Source of the DNA: Planctomycetota bacterium | GTDB lineage: Bacteria > Planctomycetota > UBA8742 > SKZP01 | Length of the DNA stretch: 7,377 bases | Assembly: GCA_007127275.1 (NCBI GenBank) | Contig: SKZP01000437.1 | Coordinates: forward strand, 1 to 7,377 | Reading direction: 5' to 3' | Shown: one piece after another, positions 1 through 6,311 of the stretch | Layout: every line of letters starts with the position of its first letter | Numbering within the stretch: the first letter of the stretch is position 1 | The notes under the pieces: generated by a model | Told to the model about the DNA's origin: nothing | The model's database searches: none | What the model saw: the letters and a program-made list of their open reading frames with translations, nothing else | Position numbers and translations under genes: made by a program

Positions 1-3000
1 GGGCAGGGGCGGGCGCTTGCACTGGCGGCGTGCAGTGCCGGGGTGGCGCTTGTGACGCTGGCGGTTTTCGTCGCCGCGGTGGTTCAGCTTTCCAGCGGCG
101 AGAATACGCTTGCGCTGATGGCGCTTGCGCTCGGGTTTCTGGGAACGCTTGCCGGGTCGAGCCTCGTCTTGCTCGGCGCGCTCGTTGTGCTTTTCGCCGG
201 CTCGGCCACACGCGGCGTTCGGCCCATGATGGCCGTAGGGGCGGTGCTGGCGCTCGTCAGCTTTGCGCTGCCGTTTTCCAATGCGGGCTCGCCGCTTTTT
301 TTCGTACTCGCTGCGATGAGCATACTGCCGCTGTCCCCTCTGTTCAGCACGCCGGGGCTGCACAGTTTTCTTGCGGTCGGTGTTCTCGGCCTATCGCTGT
401 TTTGCTGGCTCGGTAGCGTGACACTGGGCGTCGCCTTTTTCCGGGAGGTGAAGGCGGAGACGGCACGTGGCATTTGCTGGGGCGTGCTCGGCTTGTGGCT
501 CGCGTCGTTCGTGTTTGCCGTTGCGGGGACGTTCGCGCTGCTTGCCGCGCTCGAGCAGCTCGCCTTCACGGCGACAGTCCTCAAACTGGTTGTTCTGCTC
601 GCGGGCCTCAAGCTCTCGCTGGTCGTCGGGTTCGCGGCGTTGTTTGTGACGCTTGCGCAAGGGGATGCGCCGGACGAACGTCGCAAGGAGGGATCCGCTT
701 CGGTGACGCTGATCTGGCCGCAGCGCACCGTGGCGTCCCGGCTGGGGATGGCCGCGGCGGCTCTCGTCGTCGTCACGCTCGTGCTTGCCGTGCTCGGCCG
801 CGCCATGAGTCCCGACGAGCTGCCGGTCGCGGAGTCGGCACCGCTTTTCACGCAAACCTTCGGCTTCGGCAGTCCGCAGGGTACACACAACGAACGCGCC
901 GGAGCGCCGCAGGCCGGGCTCGACGGCCCCGGCGGGATTCCGCTGGGCGCGACCGACGAGGACCCGCAAGACCTCAACGAACGGATTGAGGAGCTCAACG
1001 AGGCGTTGGAGCGAGTCGAGCGGCACATGCGCAACGAGGAGTTTCGCGAGGCCTTCGAACGCGCCCGGAACGTGGATGTACCGGCGCAGTTGCCCCCATA
1101 CCGCGAGCGCTTCGAGGAGTTCGCACGCCTCGCCGACCTTTCTCGCTCGGCCGAGGTGGAGTTGCGGGAGGCAGAGCGCGCGCTCGCCGAGGGGGATGTC
1201 CGCTTCGTAACGTCGACGCTCGAGGCAATCCCCGTTGAGCGAGTCGGTCACTTGCGTATGCGCTACCGGTTGCTCGAGGAGTTGGCCGCCGAGATCCAGG
1301 CCGCGATGAATGCGGAGCGTCGAGAGGAGACGCTCGAGCGACTCGACGAGGTGCTCGCGCGCAATGACTTGACGAGCGGATTGGACGCGTTCCTCAGGCA
1401 AGAGTTCGAGAATACCCGCACGGATTTGCGACAGCGCTGGCGGAACAAGATTGAATCGTGGGAACGGCAAATCCGCGCCGGGGAGCTCGCGCAGATGCGG
1501 CAAGGGCGCGAGGAGGCGGCAGCGGTGCCGGAGCGCTGGCTCTCCGAGGAGTTGCTTGAACGGCTCGCCCGAGTCGATGCGGTACAGCGCGGCGAAGCGG
1601 TGTCGCTGGATCCGCTCAACGGCGAGGGCGACGGCGACGGAGACGCTGACGCCAACAACGACGAGGGCCCCGACGAAGAGTTCGACTACATGAACGAGGT
1701 GTTGCGCGCGCTTTCGCGGGAACGCTTTGCCGAGGCTCGCGAAGTGTTGGAGGAACATGGCGAGAGCGGCGACGCCGAGTTGCTTGCGGACATTGAAGCC
1801 GTCGAGGCGTTTGCCGCGTTGATGGAAGAGGATGTGCGCCGTGCCTTTCTGGAATACGACACGGTGGAGTTGAGTTCGTCCGCCCCGCGAGTGCTGACGA
1901 GGTGGCTGCATAACCAGCGCCGGGTACTCGGACAGGGTATGGTGGAGGCGCTGCCGGAAACCGAGTACGCGCCGCTGCACGCCTTGCTCGTGGCGGCGCA
2001 AGAAGGAGACCACCGCCGCGTGCTCGAACTCGGCGAGGAGCATGACTTCTCCCGCTTCGCCGAGCCGCTTCACATCCGAGCACGGATGCAACTCGACCAC
2101 AGCCGCTTCGAGCACCGCGTGCGCGCCGGCGAAGGGACGCTGTACCGCTGGGTGGAGGTGAACACCCGCGACGGCCGCGACGACACCTTGTGGCTCAATC
2201 CCCGCGTCCTTGACGAAGAGCCCCCCCTGTTTTTCGGTCAGGACGAGCGCGGCGTCATTCACGTGGTGCAGTGGAGCGAGCTGGAGGCGAACACTTCCTA
2301 CCGCGTACTGGAAGGTGAGGAGGCGCAAACGTACGCGCAGCGGTGGTACGAGAACCGCTACCAGCGCATTTTGAACCGCCACGTGCCGCAGCGGCGCGAA
2401 CTGGACCGCGTGCAGCGCACCATCAGCCGGGCGGAGCGCGCCGTGAGCCGCTTCGAAAACACGCGAGACCGCATGCAAAGGGACTACGACAACGCGCTCG
2501 AGTTCGCCGAGGAAAACCACGACCCGCCGTTTCCCGACCGCATTCAACGCGAGCTCGAACGTCGACAAAGGCGGTTGAACGACACACAGGAGGATCTCGC
2601 CCAAGCCCAGCGAGAGCTGACCCGCGCACAGGCGCAGGCCTCCCGACTCGAACGCGAGGTGCAACGTGCCGTTGCCGAGTTGCGCGACAATCCGCCGGCC
2701 GAGGAGCGCTGGCGCATCTGGTGGCTTGCCCGGCAAAGCGGCAACACAAGCCTCGCCCGACGCATGATTCAGCGGCTCGACGCCGGCGAAGGTGCGGCCT
2801 CCCAAACCTACGCCCTTCACTTAGACCCGGCCTGGCAACGTTACCGCCGTGCCCTTACCCGGCGGGAGCGTGGCGAGGCCCGTCGTGCCTGGCGCGACGC
2901 CGCCGCCCGCAATCCTGGGGCGCAGCCGACGCGCAGCGAGGAGTTTCCCTCGCTGGTCGCCATGATATTGGATGACATTCGCGGTGAGCTTTCCGCCCCC

Positions 3001-3384
3001 CCCGTCCCACCCATGCCCGAGGACGTGGACTTTTCGGAGGATCCCCTCGAGTTCGACGACCGCGAGTTGAACCTGCCGAGCGTAAGTGTCCGTACCACGT
3101 CGCTGCTCGAGGCGAACTTCCGCGAGCACTTCGAATGGCTCGTCGACCACCTTGAGCAGTCCTACGCCCAAACACTTGACGAGACGGCTCTCGAACGAAG
3201 CGACATGTTCATCGACGACCTTGTCCGCCACACCTTTGACGGGTACGTCGTGCTCTTGCATCTTCTCGTCACCACCGGCCGCACCGCAGACACCGGCCTG
3301 CGTTACGACTCGGAAGAGGTGCAAGCTCAATCCGAGCGACGCATCACCGACCTCGCCCAGCGCATCCCCCCTTGGCGCAACTGA
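1..3384 (+). CDS. Large multi-pass membrane protein with charged coiled-coil C-terminal region (5'-partial, unknown family)
   Basis: The frame is open from the first base to the TGA at 3382-3384 (1127 codons visible), so the true start probably lies upstream; GTG at 43 is only the first in-window candidate. Numbering from that GTG, residues 1-204 are strongly hydrophobic, with about seven possible membrane segments (near 2-17, 22-55, 62-78, 84-100, 107-133, 145-170, 178-204). After a polar stretch there is one more at about 235-252. A Gly/Pro-rich linker (270-305) leads into a mostly helical, Glu/Arg-rich region. Residues 526-548 form an acidic linker with alternating Asp and Gly. Residues 695-760 look like a small beta-rich domain. 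Residues 783-882 are a strong coiled-coil candidate. The C-terminus is again acidic. High third-position GC throughout supports real coding. I recognise no catalytic motif or family; the layout suggests a membrane-anchored structural or scaffold protein, which is inference. No terminator is clear after the stop; a repeat copy begins within a few bases of it. Confidence 0.85.
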   Translation, partial: GQGRALALAACSAGVALVTLAVFVAAVVQLSSGENTLALMALALGFLGTLAGSSLVLLGALVVLFAGSATRGVRPMMAVGAVLALVSFALPFSNAGSPLFFVLAAMSILPLSPLFSTPGLHSFLAVGVLGLSLFCWLGSVTLGVAFFREVKAETARGICWGVLGLWLASFVFAVAGTFALLAALEQLAFTATVLKLVVLLAGLKLSLVVGFAALFVTLAQGDAPDERRKEGSASVTLIWPQRTVASRLGMAAAALVVVTLVLAVLGRAMSPDELPVAESAPLFTQTFGFGSPQGTHNERAGAPQAGLDGPGGIPLGATDEDPQDLNERIEELNEALERVERHMRNEEFREAFERARNVDVPAQLPPYRERFEEFARLADLSRSAEVELREAERALAEGDVRFVTSTLEAIPVERVGHLRMRYRLLEELAAEIQAAMNAERREETLERLDEVLARNDLTSGLDAFLRQEFENTRTDLRQRWRNKIESWERQIRAGELAQMRQGREEAAAVPERWLSEELLERLARVDAVQRGEAVSLDPLNGEGDGDGDADANNDEGPDEEFDYMNEVLRALSRERFAEAREVLEEHGESGDAELLADIEAVEAFAALMEEDVRRAFLEYDTVELSSSAPRVLTRWLHNQRRVLGQGMVEALPETEYAPLHALLVAAQEGDHRRVLELGEEHDFSRFAEPLHIRARMQLDHSRFEHRVRAGEGTLYRWVEVNTRDGRDDTLWLNPRVLDEEPPLFFGQDERGVIHVVQWSELEANTSYRVLEGEEAQTYAQRWYENRYQRILNRHVPQRRELDRVQRTISRAERAVSRFENTRDRMQRDYDNALEFAEENHDPPFPDRIQRELERRQRRLNDTQEDLAQAQRELTRAQAQASRLEREVQRAVAELRDNPPAEERWRIWWLARQSGNTSLARRMIQRLDAGEGAASQTYALHLDPAWQRYRRALTRRERGEARRAWRDAAARNPGAQPTRSEEFPSLVAMILDDIRGELSAPPVPPMPEDVDFSEDPLEFDDRELNLPSVSVRTTSLLEANFREHFEWLVDHLEQSYAQTLDETALERSDMFIDDLVRHTFDGYVVLLHLLVTTGRTADTGLRYDSEEVQAQSERRITDLAQRIPPWRN

Positions 3385-3385
3385 G

Positions 3386-3465
3386 AAACTGTCAGGAAAA
3401 TTGCTTCCAACGCTGAGCGTCACGAGCGAAGCGTATGCAGAGGAGGTTGAGCAGCGGTGGCGACC
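3386..3465 (+). repeat. Dispersed repeat copy A (solo left end)
   Basis: This stretch starts just after the stop codon of the large gene and matches the left end of the miniature element at 3622-3794. The order is a CTGTCAGGAAAAT block, then TTCCAACG, then TGAGCGTCACGAGCGAAG (18 bases shared exactly with the copy at 6240), then a GAGGAGG-type purine stretch and GAGCAGCG. Similarity to copy B fades after about 3465 and no matching right end follows, so it is a solo end or a decayed copy. It is the same orientation as copies B and C. Confidence 0.75.
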
Positions 3466-3620
3466 GCAGTCACCGAACGAATGCTGCCTCTGCGGCACGC
3501 TCCCTTTCTCCTCCGGGAGTTGGGGGTGGTTGTGCGCCACCTCCGAACGCCCCGTGGCTGCTACCCTGGGTTAGCCTGGGCCGCCCCCTCTGCGCTACAC
3601 GAGTTCCCGGCCGCACGTTT
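3466..3620. other. Intergenic stretch without a recognisable gene
   Basis: No frame here looks like a conserved protein. It contains one hairpin, GGGGGTGG (3522-3529) against CCACCTCC (3537-3544) with a 7-base loop and one G-T pair. A second visible element is a stretch around 3560-3585 with a repeated CCTGGG core, once in GCTACCCTGGGTTAGC and once in GCCTGGGCC. There is no run of T after the hairpin, so a terminator call for the preceding gene is not supported. It could be a remnant of the interior or flank of a repeat element. It does not encode the missing part of the integrase found on the other side of copy B. Confidence 0.5.
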
Positions 3621-3621
3621 A

Positions 3622-3794
3622 GGAGCTGACAGGAAATCAATTCCGAAAGTTGAGCGTTACGAGCGAAGGCTATGCAAGGGGGAGGAAGGTGAGCAGCGAA
3701 GGCGTGACGAGTCCCGTCGAGCAGCGCAAGCGACGACAACGAAGCAGAGCCGAGCCCAGTAGCTCAATTTCGGAAGGTATTTTCAGTCAGCTCC
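3622..3794. mobile_element. Complete miniature inverted-repeat element (copy B, MITE-like)
   Basis: The two ends are inverted repeats. GGAGCTGAC (3622-3630) is matched exactly by GTCAGCTCC (3786-3794). The similarity continues inward for about 35 bp with mismatches: the left arm then reads AGGAAAT, TTCCGAAA, TTGAGC and the complement of the right arm reads TGAAAAT, TTCCGAAA, TTGAGC. The 173-bp body has no credible reading frame, so it would be non-autonomous and depend on a transposase elsewhere. The triplet TTA flanks both ends (3619-3621 and 3795-3797) and could be a 3-bp target duplication, although chance is possible. The right half recurs at 6888-6990 and the left end recurs at 3386, 6240 and, inverted, at 6994. 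I do not recognise the family. The low-GC ends contrast with the GC-rich surroundings. Confidence 0.75.
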
Positions 3795-4634
3795 TTAGCT
3801 AGGTGGTGGAGTCCAAACGGCATCTTCGAGGTCGATTTGCTCCCAGCACATCTGCCGTAGTTCTCCCGGTCGAACAAAAACGAGCGGACCGAGACGGAGT
3901 GCGGCTCGAACTGTGGCCGTGCCCTCGCAGCCTTCTACAGCTCGCAAGATGGCACCCACCGCTTGAGGCGTCGTGGGGGCGGGATGGTGTTGCACTTTGG
4001 CCGGTGGGATCGCGTCGACGATGTCTGGGGTTGGATTGTGCTTGGCGAGCCCCGAGGCGACGGCAAAGCGCATGACTTGTCCAATGACGATGCGGACTCG
4101 CTTCACAGTGTTGCCCAGACCGGCTGCCTCGACACGGCGCAGCACGCCGAGCGCGGCAGGAGCATCCACATCGGCCACCGGCATGTCACCGATCACGGGA
4201 TAGATGTGTTTCTTGAGCCGCCCACGGATTGTTTCGACCGTCGCTTCTTTGCGGGTCGACGCAAAACGTGTGAGCCAATCTTCAGCAACTTCGCGGCACG
4301 TTGGGCCTTCGGCCGATGGCTGCGGCATCACTTCTGGTGAGACGATCCCCTTTCCGATTCCGCCGACCTTCGCGCCAGCTTTTCGGGCTTCAGCTGGATC
4401 GATCCCCTTGCTAAGCAGGAGGCGAACCTCGTCGCGGCGCAGACGGGCTTCCTTGAGTGGGACGTCTGGATAGGAGCTGAGCGACAACAGCTTCTCCTTC
4501 CCGCCGAACCGGTACCGCCACCGCCACCACTTTGCACCGTTCGGGCGATGCTCCAGGTAAAGCCCGTACTGATCATAGTGCATTTTCGGTTTGGGCCCGG
4601 GTTTTAGGGCGCGGAGCTCTTTGTCGGTCAGCAT
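3795..4634 (-). pseudogene. Truncated P4-type tyrosine integrase (C-terminal catalytic half missing)
   Basis: From ATG at 4634 the protein is 279 residues and begins MLTDKELRALKPG, the usual opening of P4-family island integrases. Residues 3-85 match the arm-type DNA-binding domain (DUF4102-like: GLYLEHRPNG, WWRWRYRFGGKEKLLSL, YPDVPLKEAR, GIDPAEARKA). Residues 113-205 fit the core-binding helical domain. The catalytic domain starts at about 220 and reaches LVFVRPGELR, whose R255 is the first catalytic arginine. The protein stops at residue 279, whereas the family is usually about 400 residues. The later lysine, H-x-x-R block and nucleophilic tyrosine are absent, so recombination activity is not expected. 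The stop TAA (3795-3797) touches the right end of miniature element B. ATG at 4721 would add 29 residues unlike the family and would overlap repeated GGGGTAACTC motifs, so 4634 is preferred; GGAG lies about 12 bases upstream. Its position just 3' of a tRNA and in the same direction is classic for an integrated island. Confidence 0.85.
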
Positions 4635-4677
4635 GTCGCACCGAAACTCCCGTTTCTGCGGATCAGCAGGGCAGCGT

Positions 4678-4734
4678 GGGGTAACTCCTTCGGTTTCCGC
4701 TCTTGCCCTGGGGTAACTCATCCAATGTTACCCC
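4678..4734. promoter_or_regulatory. GGGGTAAC motif cluster (putative integrase arm-type or operator sites)
   Basis: GGGGTAACTC occurs twice in direct orientation, at 4678-4687 and 4710-4719, exactly 32 bp (about three helical turns) apart. The inverted core GTTACCCC follows at 4727-4734. The second and third copies form an 8-bp inverted repeat with a 9-base spacer. The cluster sits between the preferred integrase start and the tRNA. In P4-like islands this interval holds integrase arm-binding sites and the autoregulatory operator of the integrase gene. Which of the two roles applies here cannot be told from sequence alone. Confidence 0.5.
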
Positions 4735-4762
4735 AAAAACGCTTTCAGCTACCAGAAATTGT

Positions 4763-4846
4763 CCTGGGTATCCCAGGTAGTCCGAAACGACGAAAGGCCC
4801 GATTTCTCGGACCTTTGCGTCGCTCGGTTGGTTGTGCCTGGGTATC
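4763..4846. repeat. CCTGGGTATC direct repeats with an overlapping palindrome
   Basis: CCTGGGTATC occurs at 4763-4772 and 4837-4846. The first copy lies in a dyad CCTGGG-TAT-CCCAGG (4763-4777). The motif resembles the CCTGGGGTAACTC site at 4707-4719, so all of these may be variants of one protein-binding sequence spread between the integrase and the tRNA 3' end. This arrangement fits arm-type sites flanking an attachment core. The terminator-like hairpin at 4793-4816 lies between the two copies. Confidence 0.45.
4793..4816 (-). terminator. Terminator-like hairpin downstream of tRNA-Glu
   Basis: On the minus strand, AAAGGTCCGA and TCGGGCCTTT form a 10-bp stem (one G-U pair) closed by a GAAA tetraloop of the GNRA type, followed by CGTCGTTTCGG. 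On the plus strand the same stem would contain a C-A mismatch, so the hairpin favours minus-strand RNA. It starts about 48 bases after the tRNA 3' end, as expected for a tRNA transcription terminator. The T-run is weak and interrupted, so termination efficiency is uncertain. Confidence 0.6.
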
Positions 4847-4863
4847 TCTGGATGCCCTGGTTA

Positions 4864-4884
4864 TGACCCCTAGGGGAATCGAAC
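4864..4884. other. Presumed island attachment site in the 3' end of tRNA-Glu
   Basis: P4-family integrases insert at the 3' part of tRNA genes, leaving a direct repeat of that part at the far end of the island. The integrase remnant lies on the 3' side of this tRNA with its N-terminus facing the tRNA, which is the standard geometry. I found no second copy of the T-arm/acceptor sequence elsewhere in the window, so the far attachment site is either beyond the window to the left or has been deleted. The boundary is inferred, not seen directly. Confidence 0.5.
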
Positions 4885-4935
4885 CCCTGCCTTCAGGATG
4901 AAAACCTGATGTCCTGACCGCTAGACGAAGGGGCC
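4864..4935 (-). tRNA. tRNA-Glu (anticodon TTC)
   Basis: The minus strand folds into a complete 72-base cloverleaf. The acceptor stem pairs GGCCCCT with AGGGGTC (one G-T pair), with A as discriminator base. The D stem pairs GTCT with GGAC. The anticodon stem pairs TCAGG with CCTGA around the loop TTTTCAT, giving anticodon TTC for glutamate. The variable region is AGGC, and the T arm is AGGGG-TTCGATT-CCCCT. No CCA follows the discriminator base (TAA instead), so CCA must be added after transcription. The GTTCGATTCCCC half near the 3' end is the usual target of P4-type integrases, and the integrase remnant starts 230 bases further on in the same direction. The gene itself looks intact, as expected when an island restores the 3' end on integration. 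Confidence 0.97.
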
Positions 4936-4954
4936 TCCAGCCGAAGCGGGCGGG

Positions 4955-4983
4955 TTTATACCGAACGAAAATCGACTCGTCAA
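4955..4983 (-). promoter_or_regulatory. Sigma70-type promoter of tRNA-Glu
   Basis: On the minus strand, TTGACG (4978-4983) is a near-consensus -35 box and TATAAA (4955-4960) a near-consensus -10 box, separated by exactly 17 bases. The sequence after the -10 box is CCCGCCCGC, a GC-rich discriminator typical of stable-RNA promoters under stringent (ppGpp) control. The tRNA 5' end lies 20 bases beyond the -10 box, giving a short leader for RNase P to remove. This is the best-supported promoter in the window. Confidence 0.8.
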
Positions 4984-5060
4984 CCCCTGTTGTGTGACTT
5001 TATTGCTGAGCTGAACCCATGGCGGGTTCCGTGCCACTCCAATTCTTCGACTGCCTTGCC

Positions 5061-5119
5061 AAGCCCACGGGCTTCGCCGGGAGGCGAGGCCCGAAAATGG
5101 GGCGCCCCACAGGCGCGCC
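5061..5119. repeat. Cluster of intergenic palindromes (REP/BIME-like)
   Basis: Four dyads lie in under 60 bp. AAGCCC-AC-GGGCTT is at 5061-5074. An overlapping, stronger 10-bp stem pairs GGGCTTCGCC (5069-5078) with GGCGAGGCCC (5083-5092) over the loop GGGA. A perfect 12-bp palindrome TGGGGCGCCCCA is at 5098-5109 and GGCGCGCC is at 5112-5119. No T-run follows on either strand, so simple intrinsic termination is not supported, although the cluster separates two minus-strand genes (HAD phosphatase upstream, tRNA downstream). The rest of 4984-5268 holds no gene I can support; one weaker hairpin pairs 5188-5195 with 5207-5214. Confidence 0.55.
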
Positions 5120-5268
5120 CGAATGCCGGTAAGATTCATCGAACAAGGCGAGCGCAGGGCGAAAACGCCGCGAGGCGACCCCGCGTGGTTCAGGCAACGT
5201 CCCTGGGCTTGAACAAGCGACCGGTGACAGGCCTTCGTGAGGACATTTTCGCTCAGACGACTCTGCGC

Positions 5269-6012
5269 CTAACGACACGTACCGCGTTCCGGAAAAAGTT
5301 CGAGAATTTGTTCGAGATGCGTAAGCTCGAGCGTGGCGTGACGGCGCTCTTCGGTGGTTCCGTAGCCGTGGCGCATCGCAATGGAAGGGAAGCCGTGAGC
5401 GAGGGCGGCCTCGAAGTCGCTCGCTTTGTCGCCGACCATCACGGCGCGTCGCGCCCCCAACTGTTCCAGCGCGGTGGAAAGCATCGCGGCCTTGGGACGC
5501 TGACGGGCGGTACCCAGGCACTCGCAGTAGCGGAAGAAGCGGCGCAGTCGGTGTGCCTCGATGACGGCCTCGAAGTAGCTCGTCGAGGCGTTGGAGATCA
5601 GCGCGAGGGCGTAGCCTGCCTCGGATAACGCCGCCAGCGTTCGCTCGGCGCCGTCGAACAATTCGGCGCGGCCGGATTGGATGGCGACGAGTTCGCGGGC
5701 GTAGATCTCGCGGTGCAACTCCTCGGCGACCGCGGCATCCTCGGCGAGCGCTTGCGGCAACAGCCCGGCGTAAAAAGTGTGAAACGGCTGGCCAATGCGC
5801 TCGCGCACAGCTTCCCGGCTCGGCATCCCTTGCGGCTCGGCGCCCTCGGCGTGTCCGTAACGCAAAAGGACCGCATGCAGTCCCTCGAGCACCGCGTCCA
5901 CCGCATACGTCGCCGAGCGCAACAAAGTGCCGTCGAGGTCGAAGGCAACCAGGTCGCACCCAGCAAAGGCCGCGCGTTGCTTCGGTGACAATACTGGCGA
6001 AGAGTCCTTCAT
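5269..6012 (-). CDS. HAD-superfamily hydrolase, phosphoglycolate phosphatase-like
   Basis: This 247-residue protein carries all four HAD motifs. Motif I is DLVAFDLDGTLL with nucleophile D25 and acid/base D27. Motif II is LISNAS (S140). The motif III lysine is in QRPKAAM (K174). Motif IV is VMVGDKASDFEAA (D195 and D199 for magnesium). A helical cap between residues about 35 and 115 places it in subfamily I, the group with Gph phosphoglycolate phosphatase, pyrophosphatase PpaX and beta-phosphoglucomutase. These cytoplasmic enzymes cleave small phosphate esters by way of a phospho-aspartate. The exact substrate cannot be read from sequence. Length fits the family (about 220-250 residues) and no signal peptide is visible. 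The start is ATG at 6012; the ribosome-binding site is weak (AAGAG about 6 bases upstream). It seems to be transcribed alone, flanked by repeat-rich DNA on both sides, and is the only clearly intact conventional protein gene in the window. Confidence 0.93.
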   Translation of the reverse strand: MKDSSPVLSPKQRAAFAGCDLVAFDLDGTLLRSATYAVDAVLEGLHAVLLRYGHAEGAEPQGMPSREAVRERIGQPFHTFYAGLLPQALAEDAAVAEELHREIYARELVAIQSGRAELFDGAERTLAALSEAGYALALISNASTSYFEAVIEAHRLRRFFRYCECLGTARQRPKAAMLSTALEQLGARRAVMVGDKASDFEAALAHGFPSIAMRHGYGTTEERRHATLELTHLEQILELFPERGTCR

Positions 6013-6086
6013 ACTGCTCTTGTCGGCAACCGGGGGATCACTCGCGCTTCAACGCGTTACGGTTTGCTCCGCCTCGCACCGTTATC

Positions 6087-6116
6087 CTCGTGACGCTCAC
6101 CGTGCGGAAGGAGCTT
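6087..6116 (-). repeat. Decayed repeat copy E
   Basis: TCGTGACGCTCA (6088-6099) exactly matches the inverted left-end core found at 6999-7010. It is followed by CGGAAGG and AGCT, as in the right arm of copy B, with the intervening ATTTTC segment missing. It therefore looks like a short, internally deleted end of the same family. It lies in the upstream region of the HAD phosphatase gene. With only about 12 exact bases plus two short blocks, chance resemblance is possible. Confidence 0.4.
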
Positions 6117-6124
6117 CATAAAAT

Positions 6125-6184
6125 GCGCAAGCCCTCCGAGGCAAGCCCGTGATTCCTTGCTCTGCCTCGGAGGGCTCGTTGCGC
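6125..6184. other. Strong intergenic hairpin
   Basis: AGCCCTCCGAGGCA (6130-6143) and TGCCTCGGAGGGCT (6163-6176) are perfect 14-bp inverted repeats around a 19-base loop. GCGCA (6125-6129) can pair with TGCGC (6180-6184) across a 3-base bulge, giving about 19 pairs in total. On the minus strand the hairpin is followed by GCGCATTTTATG, a weak T-run that might serve as a terminator for transcripts coming from the IS110 side. On the plus strand CTTTTTCT follows only after about 8 further bases. It could equally be a remnant of a mobile-element end. It lies between the HAD gene and repeat copy C. Confidence 0.6.
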
Positions 6185-6239
6185 CTGCTGGCCTTTTTCT
6201 CGGAGTGCCTGCGGAGTTGCCGGCGCGGTCGTCCCTAAT

Positions 6240-6311
6240 GTGCTGACAGGAAATACCATCCGAACGTTGAGCGTCACGAGCGAAGGTTTTGCAAGGCGGA
6301 GGAGGGTGATC
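6240..6311 (+). repeat. Dispersed repeat copy C (solo left end)
   Basis: GCTGACAGGAAAT, TCCGAACG, then TTGAGCGTCACGAGCGAAGG and TTGCAAGGCGGAGGAGG follow in the same order as in copy B. The match ends at about 6308, where sequence homologous to an IS110 transposase begins on the opposite strand. No right arm is present, so this is half an element joined directly to a broken insertion sequence. The left border, at TGCTGACAGG, lacks the GGA of copy B. Confidence 0.8.

Noticed and set aside
391..2820. Very long minus-strand open frame (809 codons) opposite the large gene
   Set aside because: It is the antisense shadow of a high-GC coding gene: its composition is biased and no domain is visible, whereas the plus-strand frame has coherent membrane and coiled-coil architecture.
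2821..3540. Minus-strand open frame of 239 codons covering the end of the large gene and repeat A
   Set aside because: It is antisense to a well-supported gene, extends into repeat DNA and shows no recognisable motif.
4634..4721. Longer integrase start at ATG 4721
   Set aside because: The extra 29 residues do not resemble the family N-terminus, which begins at MLTD, and the extension would overlap the GGGGTAAC motif cluster.
5000..5959. Minus-strand open frame of 319 codons overlapping the HAD gene
   Set aside because: It is Arg/Ala/Gly-rich without motifs, in a different frame from the HAD protein, which carries all four catalytic motifs; it also runs across the palindrome cluster and intergenic DNA.
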